64,000 nt of DNA. It comes from Streptomyces venezuelae (GTDB lineage: Bacteria > Actinomycetota > Actinomycetes > Streptomycetales > Streptomycetaceae). A program made the translations under genes and the position numbers. The first letter of the stretch is position 1. Every line of letters starts with the position of its first letter. Below are positions 41,947 through 49,329 of this stretch, one piece after another. The notes beneath the pieces are model-generated. The model did not search any database, had not been told where the DNA came from, and saw only the letters and a program-made list of their open reading frames with translations. The stretch is taken from assembly GCF_008642375.1 (NCBI RefSeq), contig NZ_CP029194.1, positions 1,364,001-1,428,000 of the forward strand, written 5' to 3'.

Positions 41947-43001
41947 CGCAGGTCGTGGACGTGGTGGTGATCGGCGGCGGCCAAGCTGGACTCGCCGCCG
42001 GCTACCACTTGCGCCGCCTCGGCCTCGACTTCGTCATCCTCGACGCCCAGGCCGAGCCGGGCGGAGCCTGGCAGCACACCTGGGACTCCCTCCACCTCTT
42101 CTCCCCGGCCGCGTACTCCTCCCTGCCGGGCCGGCTCATGCCGCCGCAGCCCGGCGAGACGTACCCGGACGCGGCCCACGTCGTCTCGTACCTCACCGAC
42201 TACGAGCAGCGGTACGAACTCCCCGTCGCCCGATCGGTCAGGGTCGAAGCGGTCCACCGTGACGGCGAGTTCCTGCGTGTGGAGGCGGGCGCAGCCACCT
42301 GGCTCGCCCGTACGGTGATCAGCGCGACCGGCTCCTGGTGGCGGCCGTTCATCCCCGCGATCCCGGGCCGTACGGAGTTCAAGGGCGCCCAGCTCCACAC
42401 CGTGGAGTACCGGCGCCCCTCCGACCTCGCCGGGCAGAAGGTGGTGGTCGTCGGGGGCGGAAACTCCGGCGCCCAGATCGCCGCGGACCTCGCGTACGAC
42501 ACTGACCTCACCTGGGTGACCCTCCGCGAACCGCGCTACCTCGCCGACGACATCGACGGCCGCGCCCTCTTCGACCACGCCACCGCCCGACGCCGCGCCC
42601 TCGACGAAGGCCGCACGGACACCGGCGGCGTCGCCTCGCTGGGCGACATCGTCGCCGTCCCGCCCGTCCGCGAAGCACGCGACGCCGGACTCCTCAAAGC
42701 CCAGCCGATGTTCGCCCGGCTGACGGCGACCGGCGTGGAGTGGGCCGACGGCATGGGCGCCGACGCCGACGTGATTATCTGGTGCACCGGCTTCCGTCCA
42801 GCCCTCTCCCACCTGGCACCGCTCGGCCTCCGTGGCCCGCGCGGCCACATCCCGACTGCAGGGACCCAGGCTCTCGGCGAGCCACGCCTGCACCTCCTCG
42901 GCTACGGCGACTGGACCGGCCCCGCCTCAGCCACCCTCATCGGCGTCGGCCGCCCCGCGCGTAACGCGGCCCGTGAGATCGCGGGGCTGCTGCGGGCTTG
43001 A
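41943..43001 (+). CDS. Flavin-dependent monooxygenase-like protein (ArsO type)
   Basis: 352 residues. FAD site [15 protein letters not shown] (about 8-22), NADPH site [16 protein letters not shown] (about 164-179), and between them the FMO-type text '[15 protein letters not shown]'. Proteins of this group in arsenic operons are called ArsO or putative flavin-binding monooxygenases; the substrate is unproven (organo-arsenicals or thiols have been proposed). It is coupled to the aquaporin gene. Its stop codon lies inside the -35 box of the next promoter. Confidence 0.82.
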   Translation: MTQVVDVVVIGGGQAGLAAGYHLRRLGLDFVILDAQAEPGGAWQHTWDSLHLFSPAAYSSLPGRLMPPQPGETYPDAAHVVSYLTDYEQRYELPVARSVRVEAVHRDGEFLRVEAGAATWLARTVISATGSWWRPFIPAIPGRTEFKGAQLHTVEYRRPSDLAGQKVVVVGGGNSGAQIAADLAYDTDLTWVTLREPRYLADDIDGRALFDHATARRRALDEGRTDTGGVASLGDIVAVPPVREARDAGLLKAQPMFARLTATGVEWADGMGADADVIIWCTGFRPALSHLAPLGLRGPRGHIPTAGTQALGEPRLHLLGYGDWTGPASATLIGVGRPARNAAREIAGLLRA

Positions 43002-43028
43002 CCTTCAAGTCGACTTGAAGGTTTACGT
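42998..43028 (+). promoter_or_regulatory. MerR-type promoter/operator of the 43036 regulator
   Basis: -35 TTGACC (42998-43003) and -10 TTACGT (43023-43028) are 19 bases apart, the lengthened spacer used by MerR activators. The spacer is filled by a perfect 22-bp palindrome (43001-43022; half-site ACCTTCAAGTC). The first gene behind it is a MerR-family regulator, so it is autoregulated. Confidence 0.8.
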
Positions 43029-43035
43029 TCGAGGT

Positions 43036-43827
43036 ATGAGCACTCTGCGGATCTCCCAGCTGGCCGAACGTTCCGGCGTTCGCCCGTCCACGCTGCGGTT
43101 CTACGAGTCGGCCGGGCTGTTGCCGGCCGAGCGCACCGCGGCCGGCTACCGCGTCTACGACGAGGGGTCGGTGGAGCGTCTGGCCTTCATCTCCTCCGCC
43201 AAGTTGCTGGGGCTCGCACTGGAGGACATCCGCGACCTCCTCGACGTGCGGGACGAAGGGGTGTGCGCGGCGGTGCGGGCCCGGATGGTGCCGATGGTCG
43301 CCGACCGTATCGCGGACGCGGACCGGCGGGCCGCGGAACTGGCGGCGTTCTCCGCCCACCTGGCCGGGGTGCACGAGCAGCTGGCCGGTCCGGCTCCCGC
43401 GGGCGCCTGCGGCCCGGACTGCGGCTGCACCAGCGAAAGCGACGCACCGGGCCCCGTCCTGATCGAACTGTCACCCACACGTCCACCAGCCCCGGACTCC
43501 GTACCCGCTGAGGCCGGGGAGCTATGGCGCGAGACACCGGTCGCCTGCACCCTGAACGGCGATGAGCTGGGCGAGCGCACCGCGCAGTGGCAGAACCTCG
43601 TCGCCCGGTCCACCACACGCGAAGAAGTCCCGGACGGGATACGCCTGACCTTCCCCGGTACCCCTGAATTGGCCGCCGAGGTCGCTTCGCTGGCCGCGGC
43701 CGAACAGGGATGCTGCGCCTTCTTCGACTTCACCCTGCACCTGGCCCCCTCCTCGCTGGAGCTGACCGTGCGCGCCCCCGAGGCCGCCGGATCCCTGCTG
43801 ACCGACCTCTTCGGAGCCGCCTCGTGA
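43036..43827 (+). CDS. MerR-family regulator with C-terminal cysteine-containing domain
   Basis: 263 residues. Residues 1-70 are a MerR DNA-binding domain (RISQLAERSGVRPSTLRFYESAGLL, 'AAGYRVYDEGSVERLAFI'), then a dimer helix and the cysteine-rich segment GACGPDCGCTS (about 126-136). An extra domain of about 100 residues follows (CTLNGDELGERTAQWQNLVA, 'AAEQGCCAFFDFTLH'), with a CC pair. The fused domain is not part of normal MerR proteins and may be a second metal or effector sensor. Its stop overlaps the next gene (GTGA). Confidence 0.82.
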   Translation: MSTLRISQLAERSGVRPSTLRFYESAGLLPAERTAAGYRVYDEGSVERLAFISSAKLLGLALEDIRDLLDVRDEGVCAAVRARMVPMVADRIADADRRAAELAAFSAHLAGVHEQLAGPAPAGACGPDCGCTSESDAPGPVLIELSPTRPPAPDSVPAEAGELWRETPVACTLNGDELGERTAQWQNLVARSTTREEVPDGIRLTFPGTPELAAEVASLAAAEQGCCAFFDFTLHLAPSSLELTVRAPEAAGSLLTDLFGAAS

Positions 43828-44144
43828 CCACCCCCTCCCCTACTGGGAAGCCGTCCTCCGGCAAGTCCGTGCTGGGCGCCGGCCTGCTCGCTGTGGCTGC
43901 CTGCGCAGTGTGCTGTGCGGGACCCCTGCTGGCCGTGCTGGGCAGCCTCGGTGTCGCGTCCGCCATCGGCGCGATCTGGGCACCGGCGCTGGCCGTCCTC
44001 GCGGTCGCCGCCGTCGTGGCGGCCGCGTGGGTGCACCAGCGCAGGAAGCGGACGTCCGCCTGCCAGACCGGGCCTGCCACCGTCGATGTGGGCATGCCCA
44101 CCCGCATCCCGCCCGGCACCGGCTCCGACCGCTTGCCACAATGA
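43824..44144 (+). CDS. MerT-like small membrane protein
   Basis: 106 residues from GTG 43824. Two membrane helices: 'GAGLLAVAACAVCCAGPLLAVLGSLGVASAIGAIW' in pieces, then 'PALAVLAVAAVVAAAWV'. The CAVCC motif inside the first helix resembles the vicinal cysteines of MerT-type mercury importers, and a lone cysteine follows the last helix (TSACQTG). It probably carries Hg(II) or another soft metal across the membrane. It is coupled to the MerR-type gene before it. Confidence 0.7.
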   Translation: MTTPSPTGKPSSGKSVLGAGLLAVAACAVCCAGPLLAVLGSLGVASAIGAIWAPALAVLAVAAVVAAAWVHQRRKRTSACQTGPATVDVGMPTRIPPGTGSDRLPQ

Positions 44145-44202
44145 ACCACGCCCACCAGGGCGCAACCACGCAGGTCAGCACAGCCAGAGGGAACGGGTCG
44201 GA

Positions 44203-45204
44203 ATGGTGTCGCAGGAACCGCGCGGTCTGGTCGAGCGGATGGAAGACCACCAGATCGCGATCTACCTCGCCGCCATGGCTCTCGGCGGCCTCCTCGGCTG
44301 GGCGGCGCCCGGCGCCGGCCCCGCCCTGGAGCACGCCATCAACCCCGTCCTTGGCGCGCTGCTGTTCGTCACCTTCCTCCAGGTCCCCGCCGCCGACCTG
44401 CTCCGTTCGCTGCACGACGGCCGGTTCCTGTCCGCCGCAATGGCCGTGAACTTCGTCGTCGTACCGCTCGTCGTGGCGGCCCTGTTCACCTTCCTGCCCG
44501 CCGACCAGGCGGTCCGGATCGGTGTGCTGCTGGTCCTGCTGTGCCCGTGCGTGGACTACGTGATCGTCTTCAGCGGCCTGGCCGGCGGGGACAGCCGCCG
44601 CCTGCTGGCCGCCACCCCGCTCCTGCTCGTCGCACAGATGCTGCTCCTGCCCGGCTTCCTCTACCTCTTCATGGGCCCGGAACTCGGCGACATCGTCGAG
44701 GCGGGCCCCTTCCTCGAAGCCTTCCTCTTCCTGATCGTCATCCCGCTCGCCCTGGCCTGGGGCCTGCAGGCGTGGGCCGCGCACCGCCCGGCCGGCCGGA
44801 AGGTCTCCGAAGCGGCGACCACCACGATGGTGCCGCTGATGGCCGTCACGCTGATCACGGTCGTCGCCTCCCAGGTCCCCAAGCTGGACGGCCGTCTCGG
44901 CGACGTGGCAGCCGTCGTCCCCGTCTACGCCGTCTTCCTGATCGTCATGGCCTTCGCCGGGCGCCTGGTGGCCCGGGCCTTCCGGCTCGACGTCCCCGCT
45001 TCTCGGGCCGTCGTCTTCACCGGCGCGACACGTAATTCCCTCGTTGTCCTGCCCCTCGCCCTGGCCCTGCCCGACGATCTGGCCGTGGCCGCGGTCGTCG
45101 TGGTCACCCAGACCCTCGTCGAGGTCATCGGCATGGTCGCCTACGTACGCCTCGTTCCCCGCCTCGTCCCGGACCGGGACGAGGCGCCGGTCAGGGCCGG
45201 GTGA
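44203..45204 (+). CDS. ACR3-like arsenite efflux permease (BASS superfamily)
   Basis: 333 residues from ATG 44203. About ten hydrophobic helices. The motif 'LLCPCVDYVIVFSGLAGGDSRRLLAATPLLLVAQML' in pieces contains the conserved cysteine (PC) and the GLAGGD loop of ACR3 arsenite antiporters, and 'VVFTGATRNSLVVLPLALAL' matches the second BASS signature. It exports arsenite from the cytoplasm. Placed between a MerR-controlled pair and an oppositely directed merR gene, with which its 3' end overlaps by 14 bases. Confidence 0.78.
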   Translation: MVSQEPRGLVERMEDHQIAIYLAAMALGGLLGWAAPGAGPALEHAINPVLGALLFVTFLQVPAADLLRSLHDGRFLSAAMAVNFVVVPLVVAALFTFLPADQAVRIGVLLVLLCPCVDYVIVFSGLAGGDSRRLLAATPLLLVAQMLLLPGFLYLFMGPELGDIVEAGPFLEAFLFLIVIPLALAWGLQAWAAHRPAGRKVSEAATTTMVPLMAVTLITVVASQVPKLDGRLGDVAAVVPVYAVFLIVMAFAGRLVARAFRLDVPASRAVVFTGATRNSLVVLPLALALPDDLAVAAVVVVTQTLVEVIGMVAYVRLVPRLVPDRDEAPVRAG

Positions 45205-45589
45205 GGATGGTGCAGATCTCGCCCTCGGAACACGAGTCGGGATCGGTCACCGCGGCCCGCCGGGCCAGCTCCTGAAGCTCCGTCCGGGCCTCGCGCAGTT
45301 CGGCCATGCGCCGGTCGATCTCCGCCAGATGCTGGTCGATGAGTGCACTGACCCGGGCGCACGGCGCCTGCCCGCTGTCCCGCAGGGTGAGTACGGAGCG
45401 GATCTCGGCGAGGGTCAGCCCGGCCGCCTGGGCATCGCGGATGAAACCGAGCCGGGCGAGCATCTGCTGCGGATAGTCGCGGTAACCGCCGGAGGTACGG
45501 GGAGGCGCAGGCAACAGCCCGGCCTGCTCGTAGAACCTGATCGTCTTGGTGGTCAGCCCGCCCGCCACCGCCAGCTCGCCGATACGCAT
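45191..45589 (-). CDS. merR: MerR-family heavy-metal regulator
   Basis: 132 residues. DNA-binding part 'RIGELAVAGGLTTKTIRFYEQAGLL' and 'GGYRDYPQQMLARLGFI'. Cysteines at 77, 120 and 126 (QAPCARV, DSCSEGEIC) are placed like the three mercury ligands of MerR. It should twist the merB promoter at 45607-45637 when Hg(II) binds. Divergent from merB with an 85-base gap. Confidence 0.85.
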   Translation of the reverse strand: MRIGELAVAGGLTTKTIRFYEQAGLLPAPPRTSGGYRDYPQQMLARLGFIRDAQAAGLTLAEIRSVLTLRDSGQAPCARVSALIDQHLAEIDRRMAELREARTELQELARRAAVTDPDSCSEGEICTILTRP

Positions 45590-45606
45590 ACGTCCACGCT
45601 AACGCC

Positions 45607-45637
45607 TTGACCTTCCAGCGCACTGGAAGGTCTACGG
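45607..45637 (+). promoter_or_regulatory. mer promoter with MerR operator
   Basis: -35 TTGACC (45607-45612), 19-base spacer, -10 CTACGG (45632-45637). The spacer holds ACCTTCCAG and CTGGAAGGT around CGCA (45610-45631). It closely resembles the operator at 42998-43028, so cross-talk between the two MerR proteins is possible. Confidence 0.8.
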
Positions 45638-45674
45638 TCGGAGCGACAGGCCAGGGACCAGGAGGACTGCGGAC

Positions 45675-46655
45675 ATGCGCATCACGATTCTCACGGTGCC
45701 GGACTGCCCGAACGCACCGGTCGTACGCGAGCGGATCACGGGCGCGCTCGACGGCAGGAGCGCCGAGGTGGAGCTCGTCGACGTACGCGAGGAGGCCGAG
45801 GCCGCCCGCTGGGGCATGACCGGCTCGCCGACGGTACTCCTCGACGGCGTCGACCCGTTCGCCGTACCCGGCGCGCCGACGAGCGTGTCCTGCCGTCTCT
45901 ACCGCGATGCCGACGGGCGCGCGGACGGGGCACCCAGCGTCCAGGCCCTGCGCCAGGCTCTGTCCGGCACGGCTCCCGCCCCAGCCACTGAGGGACTGGA
46001 GTGCTGCGAGGCGGACCTGCTGGATCCGATCGGCCGGGCCGGCCGCGGCCGACGCGCCCCGGCCGAACGCGGACTGCGCGCCGTCCACCAGGCGGTACTA
46101 CGGCACTTCGCCACCCACGGCACAGCACCGCGGCCGGCCACGGTGGAATCCGAAGCCGCCCTCGCGGGCCGTACTGCCGCCGACGTACTGGCGGAGTTGG
46201 ACCGCGAGGACTTCCTGGCCCTCGACGAGGAGGGGCGGATCCGGGCGGCCTACCCGTTCTCGGCTGCAGAGACCCCCCACCGGGTCCGGATGGCGAGCGG
46301 AGTGGAGGCGTGGTCGATGTGCGCCGTCGACGCCTTGGGCATCAGTGCCATGCTCGACGGCCAGGACGTACGGATCTCCTCCTCCGACCCGGTCAGCGGC
46401 GAGCCGGTGACCGTCACATTCACCGACGGCAACCCACGGTGGGAGCCTGCGGATGCGGTCGTGTTCATCGGCCGCCGCGAAGGCAGCGGACCTGCTGCCA
46501 CGGTGTGCTGTGACGCGCTGAACTTCTTCACCGGCCGCGCCACGGCCGGGCGATGGCAGCGCGAGAACCCCGAGGTCAGCGGTCAGATCGTCAGCCAGGG
46601 CCGCGCTGCGCAGATCGGGCAGCAGACCTTCGGCCCGCTTCTCCAGGACGACTGA
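45675..46655 (+). CDS. merB: Organomercurial lyase fused to a thioredoxin-like domain
   Basis: 326 residues. Residues 1-100 are a thioredoxin-like fold (ITILTVPDCPNAPVVRERI, GSPTVLLDG) that keeps only one cysteine of the usual CxxC. Residues of about 130-326 are MerB: 'YPFSAAETPHRVRM', the catalytic Cys216 and Asp219 in MCAVDALGIS, and Cys278/Cys279 in VCCDALNFF. It cleaves the carbon-mercury bond by protonolysis. No MerA follows, so released Hg(II) must be handled elsewhere. Confidence 0.9.
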   Translation: MRITILTVPDCPNAPVVRERITGALDGRSAEVELVDVREEAEAARWGMTGSPTVLLDGVDPFAVPGAPTSVSCRLYRDADGRADGAPSVQALRQALSGTAPAPATEGLECCEADLLDPIGRAGRGRRAPAERGLRAVHQAVLRHFATHGTAPRPATVESEAALAGRTAADVLAELDREDFLALDEEGRIRAAYPFSAAETPHRVRMASGVEAWSMCAVDALGISAMLDGQDVRISSSDPVSGEPVTVTFTDGNPRWEPADAVVFIGRREGSGPAATVCCDALNFFTGRATAGRWQRENPEVSGQIVSQGRAAQIGQQTFGPLLQDD

Positions 46656-46730
46656 CACACGGCGGCATGCGGTGAGAGACCGCCCCGGAGTGGGCATCAT
46701 CGAAGCCTGGGCGACGAGAGCGGGCAGGCC

Positions 46731-47277
46731 ATGACGAACGAGGGCCCCATGGACCGGCAGGCCGTGCACGACGACTACGAGTGCGCCCGCCGAACCTTTC
46801 ACGGGCTCCTCGACACGGCCTCGAAGGACGACCTGGCCCGGCCCACGCGGCACCAAGTGGACCAACGAGCAGCTGCTGTGGCACATGCTCTTCGGCTACT
46901 ACGTCGTCCGGGCGCTGCTGATCCTGGTCCGCGTCTTCGGCCGGCTCCCGCGCTGGGCGAGCAAGGTGTTCGCGTGGGTGCTGGACGCTGCCACCGTGCC
47001 GTTCGACCTGATCAACTACCTAGGTCCGTGCGGGGCGGTGAAGGTGTACGGGCCGCGCCGCATGGCTGCCTCGTTCGACCGGGTCACCGGCTTCCTGGAG
47101 CGCCGGCTGGCCGAGGAATCCGAAGCCGGCCTGGCTCGCGGCATGCACTACCCCGTCCGCTGGGACCCCTTCTTCCAGGACTTCATGACCCTCGCGGACA
47201 TCTACCGCTACCCGACCCAGCACTTCGACTCCCACCACCGCCAACTCACCCTCGGCAGCGGGAACGCGTTCAGCTGA
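46731..47277 (+). pseudogene. DinB-like gene with a two-base deletion
   Basis: The frame from ATG 46731 reads 'CARRTFHGLLDTASKDDLARPTR' and then turns to noise. A second frame continues the same protein as GTKWTNEQLLWHMLFGYYVVRALL up to 'YPVRWDPFFQDFMTLADIYRYPTQHFDSHHRQL' and stops at 47277. Inserting two bases in the CG-repeat ACGCGG (46845-46850) restores one frame. The protein is of the DinB/YfiT four-helix type with the WH...H metal residues present. True mutation or assembly error cannot be told apart here. Confidence 0.75.
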
Positions 47278-47770
47278 CCGCCGGGCTGCGGCGCTCCAAC
47301 AGGACCACGTCGCGCCAGGTTCCGTGGTGGCGGCCGATCCGCTCGCGGGTCCCGATGACTCGGAAGCCGACCCGTTGGTGGACGGCGAGGCTGGCGGCGT
47401 TCTCGGGGAAGACGCCGGACTGGATGGTCCAGATGCCGGCCGCCTCGGTGGACTCGACGAGGGCGGCGAGTAGCGCGGAGGCGACGCCCCGGCCGCGGGC
47501 GTCGGGGTGCACGTACACCGAGTGCTCGACCACGCCCGCGTACGCGCACCGGTCCGAGACCTTGGCGGCCGCCACCCAGCCCAGCACGCGGCCGGTCTGA
47601 TCGAGGGCGGCGAAGCGGTGCTCGGGCAGCTTCGCCGCGTCGAACTGTTCCCAAGCCGGGGCGGTGGTCTCGAACGTGGCGTTGCCCTCGTCGATCCCGG
47701 CCTGGTAGATCGCGACGACCTCGTCGGCGTGGTCGGCGGTCAGGGGCACGACGACGGTCGCAACGGTCAC
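47270..47770 (-). CDS. GNAT acetyltransferase (ArsN-like)
   Basis: 166 residues from GTG 47768-47770, which overlaps the stop of the arsR gene (47767-47769). The acetyl-CoA site is 'VHPDARGRGVASALLAAL' and the family text 'ATFETTAPAWEQFD' and 'GFRVIGTRERIGRHHGTWRDVVLLER' matches phosphinothricin-acetyltransferase-like GNATs. In ars operons these are ArsN, which N-acetylates the arsenic amino acid arsinothricin. Translational coupling to an ArsR supports that role over a general one. Confidence 0.8.
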   Translation of the reverse strand: MTVATVVVPLTADHADEVVAIYQAGIDEGNATFETTAPAWEQFDAAKLPEHRFAALDQTGRVLGWVAAAKVSDRCAYAGVVEHSVYVHPDARGRGVASALLAALVESTEAAGIWTIQSGVFPENAASLAVHQRVGFRVIGTRERIGRHHGTWRDVVLLERRSPAVS

Positions 47771-48129
47771 GCGGCAGCCGCCTTGGTCAGCAGCGCACCC
47801 ATCGCCGCGAGGACTGCGGGCTCGACGCGGTAGTAGACCCAGGTCCCGCGCCGCTCGGAGGAGAGCAGCCCGGCCTCTTTCAGCTTCTTCAGGTGGTGGG
47901 AGACGGTCGGCTGGGAAACGCCGACGTCCGAGATGTCGCAGACGCACGCCTCGCCGCCCTCGTGCGAGGCGACCGCCGAGAACAGCCGCAGGCGGACCGG
48001 GTCGCCAAGCGCCTTGAACATGACCGCGGTCCGCTCCGCCTCCTCGGCCGTCAGCGGCCGCTCCGTGAGCGGCGGGCAGCACGGCTCCACGGCGGGCTGA
48101 AGCAGCGGCAGCGCCTTCACATTCGACAT
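47767..48129 (-). CDS. arsR: ArsR-family arsenite-responsive repressor
   Basis: 120 residues from ATG 48127-48129. The metal motif ACVCDIS (Cys pair in the CVCD form) sits in the classical As(III) position, followed by 'VSQPTVSHHLKKLKEAGLL' and wing 'RRGTWVYYRV'. A CC pair near the N-terminus (VEPCCPP) may add a ligand. The candidate operator core TCTATGTTGAC lies four bases upstream of the ATG, so the transcript may be leaderless. It probably also controls the flavoprotein pair at 49.2 kb, which has the same core. Confidence 0.88.
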   Translation of the reverse strand: MSNVKALPLLQPAVEPCCPPLTERPLTAEEAERTAVMFKALGDPVRLRLFSAVASHEGGEACVCDISDVGVSQPTVSHHLKKLKEAGLLSSERRGTWVYYRVEPAVLAAMGALLTKAAAA

Positions 48130-48132
48130 ACG

Positions 48133-48143
48133 TCTATGTTGAC
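48133..48143. promoter_or_regulatory. Probable ArsR operator core upstream of arsR-2
   Basis: TCTATGTTGAC followed by an ATATCGA half-site. The same 11-base core is repeated exactly at 49251-49261 between the two flavoprotein genes. Confidence 0.5.
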
Positions 48144-48168
48144 ACATATCGAAGCAAGAACCCAGGGG

Positions 48169-49224
48169 TCACGGCCGACACAGGGTCCGGGCCAGTCGGC
48201 CGGCCGCCCGCCGGGCGTCGCGGCCGACGCCGCGCAGGGACGCGGACGACAAGCTCCGCTGCCACTCCAGCCCCACGTACGCCAGGCAGGGATGGGCGAG
48301 AGAGGCGCCGTCCCGGTGCCGGGGTCGACCGGCCGCATCGAGGGCGCCGAGCGGGGCGAGGTAGCCGAGGTCCGGGAGGTAGCCGGTCGCCAGGATGATC
48401 GCGTCGACGTCCTCCGCCGCTCCGCCGGCCCACGTGACCGAGGGGCCGTCCACGCGCGTGAACACCGGGCGCCGATCCGGCAGGCCGGCGGCGAGCGCGG
48501 CGCGATAGCGGCCGTCGTCGATGACCGCCATCGACGCCGGACGCTGCTGGAAGCGCGCCAACGGCGCCGCGTCCAGGCCGGTGGCGGTGAGCCAGAAGTG
48601 CAGGTCCCGCCCGAACAGCCGCTGCGGGAACCATCGCACCGGAGCCCGCGACGCCAGACTCACCCGCGCCACCTCCGCGAGCTCGGCCGCGACCTGCACC
48701 GCCGAGTTCCCCGCTCCGACCACCACGACCCGCTGCCCTGCGAACGGGCCCGGGGCCCGGTACTGCGAGACGTGCAGCACCGTGCCGATGAAGGTCTCCA
48801 GCCCGGGCAGAGCGGGACGGTTCGGCCGACCGAAGCCACCCGTGGCCGCGACCACCGCACGGGCATCCAGCGTCCGGCCGCCGGCCAGGTCGAGCTCGAA
48901 GCCCTCCCCGACCGCCCGCACAGAGGTGACGCGGCGCCCGGTGCGGATGTCGGCGTCCAGACGCTCCGCGTACCGGCCCAGGTAGGCGACCACCTCGTCC
49001 CGGTGTGGGTAGCGGTCCGGGTCGCCGCCGAACGTCAGGCCCGGCAGCGAGCTGTACCGGGCAGGCGAGAACAGGGTGAGGCTGTCGTAGTACCGCGGCC
49101 ACGACCCCGCCGTCCGCTCGGACGCCTCCAGGACCACGGGCCGAAGCCCCTGAGCCAGCAGGCTGTGCGCGGCGGCCAGGCCCGACTGGCCGCCTCCGAT
49201 GACCGCGACGTCGATGTGCTCCAT
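48169..49224 (-). CDS. Flavin-dependent monooxygenase-like protein (ArsO type)
   Basis: 351 residues. FAD site VIGGGQSGLAAAHSLL (about 8-23), 'SLTLFSPARYSSLPGL', NADPH site VVVGAGNSAVQVAAEL (about 167-182), and end signature 'ILATGYLPDLGYLAPLG'. Similar in layout to 41943-43001, so the island has at least two ArsO-like enzymes. Divergent from another flavoprotein gene with a shared operator at 49239-49272. The true substrate is unknown. Confidence 0.8.
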   Translation of the reverse strand: MEHIDVAVIGGGQSGLAAAHSLLAQGLRPVVLEASERTAGSWPRYYDSLTLFSPARYSSLPGLTFGGDPDRYPHRDEVVAYLGRYAERLDADIRTGRRVTSVRAVGEGFELDLAGGRTLDARAVVAATGGFGRPNRPALPGLETFIGTVLHVSQYRAPGPFAGQRVVVVGAGNSAVQVAAELAEVARVSLASRAPVRWFPQRLFGRDLHFWLTATGLDAAPLARFQQRPASMAVIDDGRYRAALAAGLPDRRPVFTRVDGPSVTWAGGAAEDVDAIILATGYLPDLGYLAPLGALDAAGRPRHRDGASLAHPCLAYVGLEWQRSLSSASLRGVGRDARRAAGRLARTLCRP

Positions 49225-49238
49225 GAACCATCACTCCG

Positions 49239-49272
49239 TATCGATGCGTGTCTATGTTGACGCTCATCGATA
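49239..49272. promoter_or_regulatory. Divergent operator between two flavoprotein genes
   Basis: TATCGATG (49239-49246) and CATCGATA (49265-49272) form perfect 8-base arms around 18 bases that contain the TCTATGTTGAC core also found ahead of arsR-2. TTGACG (49258-49263) may serve as the -35 for the rightward gene. ArsR-2 is the likely ligand. Confidence 0.6.
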
Positions 49273-49329
49273 CAGGTGTCATTCTGGAGACGCAAGGGAT
49301 CGACGAGTGTCGAAGCAAGGGGAACCGTC

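Noticed and set aside
45675..46655. Mercuric reductase activity from one of the nearby flavoproteins
   Set aside because: The flavoproteins at 41943, 48169 and 49330 lack the MerA redox CxxxxC near the FAD site and the C-terminal CC; they are monooxygenase-like.
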